The notes under the pieces were generated by a model. The model had not been told where the DNA came from. It made no database searches and saw only the letters and a list, made by a program, of their open reading frames with translations. From assembly GCF_020085105.1 (NCBI RefSeq), contig NC_058063.1:467001-531000 (forward strand): a stretch of 64,000 nucleotides of DNA, in the 5' to 3' direction. Below are positions 54,951 to 64,000 of this stretch, one piece after another (positions within the stretch are counted from its first letter, which is position 1; each line of letters starts with the position of its first letter). The stretch comes from Siniperca chuatsi. Its lineage: Eukaryota > Chordata > Actinopteri > Centrarchiformes > Sinipercidae. Made by a program: the position numbers and the translations under genes.

Positions 54951-56796
54951 CGGATCCACCGCCAGATCTCGACGTCCCATCTATGAGGCGTTCCAGGATG
55001 TCTTCAGCAAACAGGCGGCCACCCTCTTACCACCACATCGGCCATGGGACTGTGGGGCTACACCGCCTAAAGGACGTGTGTATCCTTTGTCCATCCCGGA
55101 GCGCAAGGCAATGGAAGATTACATCGAGGACGCTCTCCGCCAGAACTTCATTCGACCTTCTACCTCACCTGCGGCCTCGAGCTTCTTCTTCGTGGGTAAG
55201 AAGGACGGTGGCTTGCGGCCCTGCATCGACTACCGGACCCTCAACAGCCAAACTGTCAAGCTCCCCTATCCTCTTCCTCTGGTCCCTGCCGCCCTCGAGG
55301 AACTCCGTGGGGCTCGCATCTTCACCAAGCTGGATTTGCGGAGTGCCTACAACCTCGTTCGAAATCGGGAGGGGGACGAATGGAAGACGGTGTTCATCAC
55401 CCCTTCGGGCCACTATGAATACCTGGTGATGCCGTACGGACAGTCCAATGCTCCAGCCGTCTTCCAGGGCTTCATGAACGAGGTGTTCCGGGAGTATCTC
55501 CATCACTTCGTGATCGTCTACATCGATGATATCCTCATTTACTCCCGGGACTTGGCTGAACATCGCCATCACGTCACGCAGGTTCTCCAGCAGCTCCGAA
55601 AACATCAACTCTATCTAAAACTTGAGAAGTGCGAGTTCCATCGCCCCACAGTCCAGTTCCTCGGGTACATCGTCAGCGCAGAGGGCATTCATATGGACCA
55701 GGGGAAGATCCAAGCCATCCAGAACTGGCCACTTCCCCAAACTGTAAAGGAACTCCAACGTTCCCTAGGGTTTGCTAACTTCTATCGCAGATTCATTAAG
55801 AGCTTCAGTTTCATGTCCTCTCCTCTCACCTCCTTGCTCCGTCGTAAACCCAAGTCACTGTCCTGGAAACCCGAAGCTCGAGCCGCTTTCGAAAAGTTAA
55901 AGAGAGCCTTCTGCACTGCTCCGGTGCTCACCCATCCAAACCCAGATCTCCCCTTTGTGGTGGAAGTGGACGCCTCCACTACCGGTGCGGGAACGGTGCT
56001 ATCCCAACGCCACGGAGAGTCTCCTCAACTCCATACGTGTGCTTTCTTCTCCAAGAAGCTGTCCCCGGTGGAGCAGAATTATGACATCGGCAACCGGGAG
56101 CTGCTGGGCTCAGTGCATGCTTCTCCGGGCTCTGGACACCCAGGCAGCCAGCGTACTCTCTCGCTCCTCCAGGCTCATTACTGGTGGCCCAGTATGGTCC
56201 GGGATCTCTCCCAATTCATGGAAGGATGCTCAGTCTGCGCCATCGCCCGCACACCACGGCAACTTCCTGCTGGCATACTGGTACCCCTTCCTATACCACG
56301 TAAGCCCTGGTCCCACGTCGGAGTCGATTTCGTCACAGACTTACCCAAATCAGATGGTTTCACCTGCATACTCGTAGCGGTGGACTGTTTCTCCAAGGCC
56401 TGCAGGCTCATTCCCTTGCGGGGCCTGCCCACCACTCTGGAAATTGCAGAGGCCCTTTTCCAACATGTATTCCGCAACTTTGGGACTCCGGAAGAAATCG
56501 TCTCCGACCGTGGACCACAGTTCACCTCACGTGTATGGAAGGCCTTCTTCAAACTCCTCCAAGTAGCAGTCAAGCTCTCCTCCGGTTATCACCCTCAGAC
56601 TAACGGCCAGACTGAGCGGAAGATACAGGACATAGGGAGATATCTTCGGACCTACTGTCATAACAACCAAACCAGCTGGAATCGTTTCCTTCCGTGGGCC
56701 AAGTACGCACAGAACTCCCTAAGACAGAACACCACGGGTCTCACCCCGTTCCAGTGCGTATTCGGCTACCAACCCCCTGTTGTTCCCCTGGACTGA
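54950..56796 (+). pseudogene. Gypsy copy 2 RT-integrase, internally deleted
   Basis: A single open frame of over 600 codons. RT blocks: [40 protein letters not shown], the catalytic [12 protein letters not shown], and the RNase H entry [20 protein letters not shown]. After [10 protein letters not shown] the frame jumps to [20 protein letters not shown], removing most of RNase H and the start of integrase. Integrase then shows [22 protein letters not shown] (first D), [11 protein letters not shown] (second D) and [14 protein letters not shown] (E). All three catalytic residues remain. The open frame across the deletion suggests either a recent loss or a transmitted deletion derivative. Confidence 0.9.
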
Positions 56797-57048
56797 GGAA
56801 CCATCGGAAGTCCCAGCTATTGACCACTGGTTTCAAACGAGCGAGAGAGTGTGGGACTCAGCCCATATCCACCTGCAGCATGCTGTACGGAGACACAAGC
56901 AATTTGCAGATGCCCGACGATCCCCTACCCCAGTATATCATCCAGGGGGATCGCGTCTGGCTCTCCACTCGGGATCTGCGTCTCCGTCAGCCCTGCCGTA
57001 AGCTGAGTCCCCGCTACATAGGTCCCTTCCCGATCGAGAGGCAGATTA

Positions 57049-57522
57049 ATGACGTCACCTACCGGCTCCAGTTCCCCCCGAGGTTACCGCATTCACCCTT
57101 CATTTCATGTCTCACTCCTAAAACCTGTGTCTCCATCTTCCACAGAACCCGAGGAGCTACCCATAACTCCTCCTCCAGATGTGATCGAGGAAGCCCTAAT
57201 CTACCGGGTGGAGGCCATTCTGGATTCCAGGCGACGGGGCGGCCGGCTCGAGTACCTGGTAGACTGGGAAGGATATGGGCCCGAAGAAAGATCCTGGGTT
57301 CCGCGGGACGACATCCTCAACCCTGCTCTACTGATGGACTTCCACAGGGCTCATCCAGATCGTCCTGCCGTCAGCGGGCGTCAGGAGGCGCCCCTGGAGG
57401 AGGGGGTACTGTCAGAGAGCCAACACGGACACCATCAGCTCCACCCACTGCAATCAACAGATCTCACTCACCTGAGTACTGATCACACACCTGCCACTAA
57501 TCACCAACCACACACTATATAG
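57049..57522 (+). pseudogene. Gypsy copy 2 chromodomain and C-terminus
   Basis: Encodes [14 protein letters not shown], then the chromodomain ([38 protein letters not shown]). It is the same domain as in copy 1, with all aromatic cage positions kept. It lies in a different frame from the integrase, so at least one shift occurs around 56796-57049. Confidence 0.88.
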
Positions 57523-57842
57523 TCACACTCTCCCGGTTCATTCACTGTCTGGCCTCAAACCTCTTATGAGATTCTACCCAACCGCAGTATCTCCTGACAA
57601 CTCCCAAAGGACTTTGGACTTCACTCCTCCGTTGTGTGTGTGTCGTCTACTCCTGGTTCTCCTGTTTCCCATATCCTCCAGTGGATTGAACTACCTTCTC
57701 TACATCAGATAAGACTCATAGACTTTCCTAGCTCCAGCCCCTCGTATCCACCGTCATTGCTTTACCCAGTACTCTGTCTTGCTGTTCAATAAACTCCCTC
57801 GTCATTGTACTAACCTCCGTGTCCCGTGTCTACCTGCTGACA
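57410..57842 (+). repeat. 3' LTR of Gypsy copy 2
   Basis: Starts TGTCAGAGAGCCAACACGGA after a GGAGGAGGGGG purine tract, has AATAAA at about 57788 and ends GTCTACCTGCTGACA. No second LTR is present in the window. Confidence 0.85.
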
Positions 57843-59104
57843 TTATTAACCCAAGGTGATTCACTGCTGCTTTAACTACTAGCTGAATTTTATCATTTTT
57901 GGATTTAATATCCTAGTACTATTAATAACACCTGCAATGAATGTAACCAGGTCTCTTTTATCCACGCACACCCTGTCATTTGATCTTTTTCCTGCTCTTG
58001 GTTCCTGATTGTCCTGACTGTTACTGTTATTGTTACTACCTTTGTTCTTTCCATTTACCATACTTGCTGCTTCAGCATGGGTTATTTTTCTTTCTACTTT
58101 TGTCTTCTGGATTTCATTCTCCCGTTTCATAATCTCACAACCTCCCTAGGCCACATTATGAGCTCCACCACAATTACAGCACTTTGGCTGTACTCCTGCT
58201 CCACACATCCCATATTCATGATCCCCCCCGTATCTTGCGCATCTTCTCTGCTCTTTACAGCTCCTAGCTATATGACCAAATCTTTGACAGTTAAAACATC
58301 TCAATGGTTTTGGAACATAAACTCTCACTGGGTAACTCAAGAAACTCAGGAACACCTTCTTTGGCATATTGTCTTCTTCAAATTCAATCAATACTGTTTC
58401 ACTTTCCTTCTCTTGTTGTTTTCAGCCTTTGAGCTTTTATTACTTTTCCTCTGTTGATATTCTTCTTGATTTCCTCCATTCCTACACTCATTGGGACTCC
58501 TGTTATGACTCCTTTACTTCCAACATAATCCCCCATTTTCCCTGAGTTTTCCACCTTAATTTTCCCTATCTCTTTCATTTTAAGAGCTTTCTCAACTTGA
58601 TTTTCATTTGCACATCTTATCAGTAGATTACCATCATTTAGCACCTTTGCGTATTTTATTTTTCCCACTTTATTCACCAGGGCTGTTGTCAAAGTAAATG
58701 GGTTAATTTTCTTCATGTTACTTTGCAATTTCTCATTAAATCTTACTATGATTGTGTACTTGTCAGGTCTTTCTCTTTGATTTCCCTCTATCTCGTCATC
58801 TTCATTCTCCGATTTCTCTTCATTATCACTTCTAGCTCTTTTACTCCCTTTATCTTGATTGATATGTATCAGTCTCCCTACTTCCCCCTCATTCTCTTCA
58901 TCCCTCTCATCATTACAATCTATATCAGCCCAACTAGCATTACCTACCTCTGATCCATTCACAGAACAGTCGTGCTCAACCACCTCACAAAAGACATTTC
59001 CACTTCAACTTGTTTTTCCCGTAAACTTTTGACTACTATTTTTCCGATCTCGGCCTGCTGATGCTGCCACCATCTTTTCGAAAAACCGTCCTCCGTACCA
59101 CGCA
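57843..59104 (-). mobile_element. I/Nimb LINE copy B, ORF1 portion
   Basis: Minus-strand continuation of the element at 44847-49920. It ends at the Tc1 insertion (TA at 59105-59106). On the far side of Tc1 (from 60692) the upstream flank or 5' leader resumes. Confidence 0.8.
57850..59073 (-). pseudogene. Nimb copy B ORF1 (zinc-knuckle protein)
   Basis: A likely start at 59073 (MVAASAGRDRKN), one frame change, then 58983-58399 with an acidic and basic N-terminus (DKGSKRARSDNEEKSENEDD) and an RRM-like region (KYTIIVRFNEKL, LIRCANENQVEKALKMKEIG). The 58391-58146 frame has two zinc knuckles: CFNCQRFGHIARSC and CCNCGGAHNVA, with a degenerate CARYGGDHEYGMC between. 58130-57850 gives the C-terminal segment up to the break. 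The missing end, containing a TWEEVRENL block like the DPSWEQIIKSL of copy A, lies at 49864-49920. Confidence 0.82.
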
Positions 59105-59106
59105 TA

Positions 59107-60689
59107 CAGTGCATCCGGAAAGTATTCACAGCGCTTCACTTTTTCCACATTTTGTTTTTGGGAGCCTTATTCCAAAATGGATTTAATTCATTTTTTTCCT
59201 CAAAATTATACAAACAATACCCCATAATGACAACGTGAAAGAAGTTTGTTTGAAATCTTTGCAAATTTATTAAAAATAAAAAATGAAAAAATCACAACAC
59301 ACAGCCTTTGGCATGACACTCAAAATTGAGCTCAGGTGCATCCTGTTTCCACTGATCATACTTGAGATGTTTCTACAACTTGATTGGAGTCTACCTGTGG
59401 TAAATTCAGTTGATTGGACATGATTTGGAAAGGCACACGCCTGTCTATATAAGGTCCCACATTTAACAGAGCACAAACCAAGCCATCAAGTCCAAGGAAT
59501 TGTCTGTAGAACTCCGAGACAGGATTGTATTGAGGCACACATCTGAGGAAGGGTATAGAAAGATTTCTGCAGCATTGAAGGTCCCAGTGAGCACAGTGGC
59601 CTCCATCATCTGTAAATGGAAGAAGTTTGGAACCACCAGGACTCTTCCTAGAGCTGGCCGCCCGGCCAAACTGAGCGATTGGGGGAGAAGGGCCTTAGTC
59701 AGGGAGGTGACCAAGAACCCGATGGTCACTCTGACAGAGCTCCAGTGTTTCTCTGTGGAGAGAGGAGAACCTTCCAGAAGAACAACCATCTCTGCAGCAC
59801 TCCACCAATCAGGCTTGTATGGTGGAGTGGCCAGACTGAAGCCACTCCTCAGTAAAAGGCACATGACAGCCCGCCTGGAGTTTGCCAAAAGGCACCTGAA
59901 GAACTCTCAGACCATGAGAAACAAAATTCTCTGGTCTGATGAAACAAAGATTGAACTCTTTGGCCTCAATGGCAAGCGTCATGTCTGGAGGAAACCAGGC
60001 ACCGCTCATCACCTGGCCAATACCATCCCTACAGTGAAGCATGGTGGTGGTAGCATCATGCTGTGGGGATGTTTTTCAGCGGCAGGAACTGGGAGACTAG
60101 TCAGGATCGAGGGAAAGATGAATGCAGCAATGTACGCAAATGAGCGCTTTGGATCTCAGCCTGGGGCAAAGGTTCATCTTCCAACAGGACAACGACCCTA
60201 AGCACACAGCTAAGAATAATAAAGGAGTGGCTACGGGACAGCTCTGTGAATGTCCTTGAATGGCCCAGCCAGAGCCCGGACTTGAACCCGACTGAACATC
60301 TCTGGAGAGATCTGAAAATGGCTGTGCACCGACGCTCTCCATCCAACTTGATGGAGCTTCAGAGGTCCTGCAAAGAAGAATGGGAGAAACTGCACAAAAA
60401 TAGGTGTGCCACACTTGTAGCATCATACTCAAAGATTTGAGGCTGTAATTGGTGCCAGAGGTGCTTCAACAAAGTATTGAGCAAAGGCTGTGAATACTTG
60501 TGATTTCTTTTGTTTTTTATTTTTAATTATTTTGCAAGATTTCAAACAAACTTCTTTCACATTGTCATTATGGGATATTGTTTGTAGAATTTTGAGGAAA
60601 ATAATGAATTGAATCCGTTTTGGAATAAGGCTGTAACATATCAAAATGTGGAAAAAGTGAAGTGCTGTGAATACTTTCCGGATGCACTG
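59107..60689 (+). mobile_element. Tc1-like DNA transposon, nearly complete
   Basis: 1583 bp with terminal inverted repeats CAGTGCATCCGGAAAGTATT at the left and the inverse, AATACTTTCCGGATGCACTG, at the right, flanked by TA at 59105-59106 and 60690-60691. The ends stay similar for about 35 bp and again at the inner repeats (59210 and 60570). A single transposase gene lies in between, disrupted. Confidence 0.95.
59500..60441 (+). pseudogene. Tc1 transposase pseudogene (DD34E)
   Basis: The paired-like DNA-binding part includes SVELRDRIVLRHTSEEGYRK, ISAALKVPVSTVASIICKWK and the GRPAKLS hook. The catalytic domain has LWSDETKIELFGL (first D), KHGGGSIMLWGCFSAAGTG, FQQDNDPKHTA (second D, in another frame near 60177) and SPDLNPTEHLWRDLK (E). 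A deletion or shift near 60135 and an extra base near 60225 break the frame, so the protein is not made. All three catalytic residues are still readable, showing limited age. Confidence 0.92.
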
Positions 60690-60691
60690 TA

Positions 60692-61025
60692 TATGAAAAT
60701 TTTACTTAACGACAGCTCATGGATCTATTAAAGAGACAGCCAGCGAGTTGTTTTTTGTTGTTTACTTTATTAACAACATTATAGTATTCTAAGTTAAAAA
60801 TAGATAACTCTATAACAGAGGATTACACTTTGATTTCAAAATAATGTATTATTTTTTATAATATATACTCAGATGTATATTTACAACAACTTTCAGAATG
60901 ACATACTATCTGGAACATGTATTTTTCATATATTGAATGAACAATGAATGAATTAAAACAAAACAGAATTAGGCCTACGTTTTTTCGTTTTTAATTACAA
61001 ATGAAGTACCGATGATACACGAACC
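60692..61025. other. Flank between Tc1 and the inverted-repeat arm
   Basis: AT-rich. It may include the 5' leader of Nimb copy B at its left end. Nothing else recognised. Confidence 0.4.
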
Positions 61026-61206
61026 GAACTATTACATTTCCAATGATTAAAAAACATTTTGTTATCTTGAGTGTGAGTAGAATTGTTTTATGATCAGTCA
61101 TTGACATCACGAGTAATTTTGAACAGGCACATTTGCGGTAACCTCCGTTGACTGACAGGACCACTTTTGCACATGTGCAGAACGAATCGGGCATCCGGTA
61201 CGGATC
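61026..61206 (-). repeat. Right arm of the long inverted repeat pair
   Basis: Inverse of 44562-44718, with ATTTGCGGTAACC and AACATTTTGTTATCTT as shared blocks and CGGGCATCCGGTACGGATC at the outer end. It ends 40 bp before the predicted start codon of mpdu1, so it probably overlaps that gene's promoter or leader. Confidence 0.75.
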
Positions 61207-61245
61207 TGGCACTGATTAGAAGCAACGTCACATCTGATTTCTACA

Positions 61246-61372
61246 ATGTTGGCGAAAACAGTTTCGGATGAAGGGTCATCTTTTATGGATCCCCTTAAAG
61301 GGCTTTTGTTGACATATTTTATGCCCGAATCATGTTACGACGAGTTCTTAATCAATTTGAATTTTTTGGATG
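61246..61372 (+). CDS. mpdu1: Mannose-P-dolichol utilization defect 1, first exon (partial)
   Basis: 127-bp coding exon from ATG to a GTAAGT donor in phase 1. The product begins MLAKTVSDEGSSFMDPLKGL, followed by LLTYFMPESCYDEFLINLNF and LD. The DPLKGLL and MPESCYDEF blocks correspond to the N-terminus of vertebrate MPDU1, and the split codon G|TG fits the conserved valine that follows in that protein. MPDU1 is a multi-pass endoplasmic reticulum membrane protein of the PQ-loop type, needed for use of dolichol-phosphate sugars in glycan assembly. No later exon is recognisable before the window ends, so the first intron is over 2.6 kb. The assignment rests on about 30 residues. Confidence 0.7.
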
Positions 61373-62510
61373 GTAAGTAGCTCATTTTAGCTGAATACCG
61401 GTAGCTCAACGGTCGAAATGGCACTTGAAAATTGTATCACTCAATGTGTAAGTTCACGCTGATAATAAACTAGCTGCATTTATTTTATGTAGATTCCACT
61501 TTAGGTTTAAAACGAGGAGATAGCCTGGGCTTTCTGGTCATCGTGGTGGTCTTTTTGTCTATAAACGCCAAATTCAAACTGCTTAGCCTTAATTCAAAAT
61601 GTAAGTTATGTAAAATGAATTTGCATACAGACAAACCTAGTCACCTAATTTGAGAGAAGCAACCTGTCAACCTACAAAATACCTTCATAAACCTTTTGTT
61701 TATATGGAAACATGGGACATTTTGGCGTTTCATAAAGGTGCCTCAGAAAAGCAGGCCTTAATGTGAAAAGCCTGAACAAAGTGAACCAGAATCAGTTTGA
61801 TTCGTAAAGCTGTCAAGTTAAGTCTGGTTTATTTCGTGACTTTGAAACACAGGCCTGAGACATCAAAAGCTGATCACATCAATTCACATTGAAGAAAAAG
61901 GACATGTTAAGAAAAAACTTCAATGTCCACGGCCACAGCGTAACATATTACAGCAAATATATACAAACCAATATATATCTGTGTATAGATGTATAAGCAG
62001 CAGCATAGTATTAAACAACTCTGACTGTGAAATAAGACCCCCGCCAGGTAATTTATTTTATATCATGTTTCTTACCGTGAGGCAACAGCCATGGGTCAAA
62101 ATATTTTTTTTAATTGCAGTGCATTTAAAAGCGCATATGTTGAATGGAATACTGGCCAGATACTTTACACTGAAAAAGATATACCGAGATTTTAATTACG
62201 CAATTAAGGGTATCCCATGTCAATATGTGACGTAGACTTTATATAAACGGCAAACCAACTCTTGTTCACAGTGCAGCAATAAAGAGGAAGCTTCAGGGAG
62301 AAACTTTGGAGCAAACACTGTGTTTCAGTATGACAACTGATAACACTGGTTCAGCCTGAGGTGATGCTAAGCCTGAAAACTAGCCTGACTGAGTCCATTA
62401 GGTCAGACTTATTTAAACCACCTTTATGACACAGAACTTCCTGAAAATGACTGACATACTGAAATACGCCTTGTTTAACTGGTAATCTTGCTTTATGAAA
62501 CACCTCTCAG
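61373..62510. other. mpdu1 first intron, nothing recognised
   Basis: No second exon found. AT-rich sequence without a clear repeat family. Confidence 0.4.
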
Positions 62511-63287
62511 AAGAGGTCGACCGATTAATAAGCGCTGATAGGTCGTTTTACAAACTATCGTTATCGGCGGAACTTAGCTCCCATAGTGGCCGACGGCTGC
62601 GCTGCCCCCACAAGTCATGCGCCTTTAAGCGCACCTGCCCCCTGCGTCATACACACATCCACCAGTCAATTCAGGCAATACCTGTATCTATGCCTGCGTT
62701 TTCAAATGGAGCTGACAGCATTGCACTAGCCGGCTACGGGAGGATCACTAAGCTGACTGACTGTATAATACACTGTGATGGACTTCGAATTCTTGTGTTT
62801 TCTTGTTTTCAGCTGGTGCCTTTTGAAATACCTGGTTGTTAGTGATGGTTAGGGGGCCATGTACTGAAAGACATGGGTCCTTTGTAGGGTTGACTGGTAC
62901 ATAACTAAAAAATATTATATTTTCTCAGACTTGCACACTGACTAGCACCCTGGCCCCCAGTGAAACCGCTGCAGTCTTGCAACCCATTATAATGTCAGGC
63001 TTCTCAACTGGAACTACTGACTTTGAGGGGAAAATAAAAGCTCAAATATAAAAATCGCTCCAACCTAAATTTAGTATGGTGAGTTTGATTGTTCAGTTCC
63101 AGATTATATATTTATTTAGGTATTTATTACTTTGACTTAGATGTTCATTTCAACAGTTATCTAGTTTCTAATAAAGTCAAAGATTTGCGGGGGGGATTTC
63201 GGCCGATTAATCAGGCTATCTGCTTTTTCCTGCTCCAAACTATCGTAATTATATCAGCCTTAAAAATCCACTATCGGCTGATCTCTA
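62511..63287. mobile_element. MITE-like element with AGAGGTCGACCGAT ends
   Basis: The left end AAGAGGTCGACCGATTAATA and the right end CTATCGGCTGATCTCTAA form a partial inverted repeat. GGCCGATTAATCAGGCTATC near 63200 repeats the internal motif in inverse order. It is non-coding, and the class is not determined. It lies in the presumed mpdu1 intron. Confidence 0.5.
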
Positions 63288-63530
63288 ACCCTCAGGTCTA
63301 CATCCAAAACCAGTTTACCGTGAACACGTGTTTTCACTGTGGCCTCACAGCAGGGGATAACTCAGGTGACCTGGGCGACCAGGGCCAACCTGTGATTAAC
63401 CTTTAAATCAAGCTGTGTCCTGTTACAAAACTGATTGGCTCGAGACATTTCTGGTGGGGTCATACAGGCGACTAGATGTTAAATGCTTTTAAACGTGTCA
63501 CTGTGTTCAGCTTTTGTAACTTCATGTGGT
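63288..63530. other. Non-coding, nothing recognised
   Basis: Short spacer in the presumed mpdu1 intron. Confidence 0.35.
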
Positions 63531-63650
63531 CAGGTTAGTTATCAACTATGGGGTTGGTGGTTTGATCTCCAGCGCCACAATTTGAAGAGTCCTTGAGCAA
63601 GACAAGCATGATGAGACTGAACGTCTACCACCAATGGTGTTTGTATGCAC
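63531..63650 (+). repeat. Decayed SINE fragment
   Basis: GGTGGTTTGATCTCCAGCGC and GAGTCCTTGAGCAAGACAAG resemble the B-box and body of the SINEs at 20058 and 38209. The head and tail are missing. Confidence 0.45.
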
Positions 63651-63809
63651 TTGGACTGGTGATGTAATCGTAGTATCTCACAGCATGGCTTGGCTATCCC
63701 AGCCATATGGGAAAAAGCCATCTGTGAAGTTTATCAGAGTTCAGGATGGAGTATATTATGAATCCTTATGACATAAATAGAAGTCTAGCAATATTTTATA
63801 TTTTTTCAT

Positions 63810-64000
63810 AGTCAGCAAATTCCCTGAGAAGAGCCAAACCAACAATGAATTGATTCCACTAACAAGTATTGTGTTTGTGTGTATCCGAAGCCTGATATAT
63901 CTTAATCCGTTGTGTCATAGAGCTTTGTTGTCCAAAATTACTGTTGTCTTCAGTAGAAACCAATGGGCTTGGGCCTGAGTGTTACATACAGAGTAGGGAC
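63810..64000 (+). repeat. Dispersed repeat shared with 9965-10344
   Basis: Shares AACCAACAATGA, CACTAACAA, GAAGCCTGAT, TTGTTGTCCAAA and CCAATGGGCTTGG in the same order. It is cut by the window end. Confidence 0.55.

Larger units (their letters stand above)
54036..57842 (+). mobile_element. Gypsy chromovirus, 5' truncated, copy 2
   Basis: Better preserved than copy 1. It starts inside gag (54036) with no 5' LTR, then carries CCHC knuckle, protease, RT, integrase and chromodomain, and ends with a complete LTR (57410-57842). Internal defects are a frameshift between protease and RT (near 54950), a deletion that fuses the RNase H start to the integrase zinc domain (near 56108), and a shift after 56796. 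It lies directly beside the right end of the SAMD3-like element. Confidence 0.9.

Noticed and set aside
61501-61620. Second mpdu1 exon in the following open stretch
   Set aside because: The encoded residues do not resemble the VPCLK-type second exon of MPDU1, and there is no acceptor in the right phase.

Overview
The window looks like nuclear DNA of a percomorph teleost fish. It is AT-rich, with widely spaced GT-AG exons that encode recognisable vertebrate proteins. The rest is dominated by fish-type transposable elements: L2, Rex1, RTE and I/Nimb LINEs, Tf1/sushi-like chromovirus Gypsy elements, a Penelope-like element, Tc1, hAT-like MITEs and tRNA-derived SINEs. There is no prokaryotic signal, no rRNA or true tRNA gene and no CRISPR array. 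Family names rest on protein and terminal motifs read by eye, not on a database search.

Host genes. (1) A two-coding-exon S100-family EF-hand gene on the minus strand (18606-19668), with a TATA box at 19771-19780. A ~2.35-kb tandem duplication next to it carries a second, identical terminal coding exon at 16250-16390. (2) A five-exon type I membrane protein with one V-set immunoglobulin domain on the minus strand (22225-26181, 236 aa predicted). (3) mblac1, a metallo-beta-lactamase-fold protein, in two coding exons on the minus strand (30979-36308, 221 aa predicted) split by a 4.7-kb intron full of transposons. (4) The first coding exon of what is very probably mpdu1 on the plus strand (61246-61372), the rest of that gene lying beyond the window.

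Layout. 1-4904: L2 fragments, a Penelope tail inserted in one of them, and a degenerate Gypsy element with a complete 3' LTR. 6767-9000: a Rex1-like LINE. 9000-14770: mostly non-coding, with MITE and SINE fragments. 14772-19820: the S100 duplication. 20058-26930: a SINE, the V-set gene and a dispersed repeat. 27733-28565: Rex1 and L2 fragments, one with a 5' inversion. 30979-36308: mblac1. 36614-39525: an L2 tail, a SINE and unclassified DNA. 39526-61206: a 21-kb pile of nested mobile elements. 61246 to the end: mpdu1 exon 1, its first intron and further repeats.

The nested pile is the most informative part. An I/Nimb LINE (copy B, minus strand) is split into an ORF2 part (44847-49920) and an ORF1 part (57843-59104). 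Between them lie a ~4.1-kb element with short inverted ends that contains the last exon of a SAMD3-like gene (49921-54030) and a 5'-truncated Gypsy element (54036-57842). The SAMD3-like exon is itself split by a Penelope-like element. An RTE LINE sits in the 3' end of copy B with a 15-bp target duplication, and a Tc1 element lies at its 5' side. Outside all of this, two related sequence arms lie in opposite orientation at 44562-44718 and 61026-61206. The right arm ends about 40 bp before the mpdu1 start codon.
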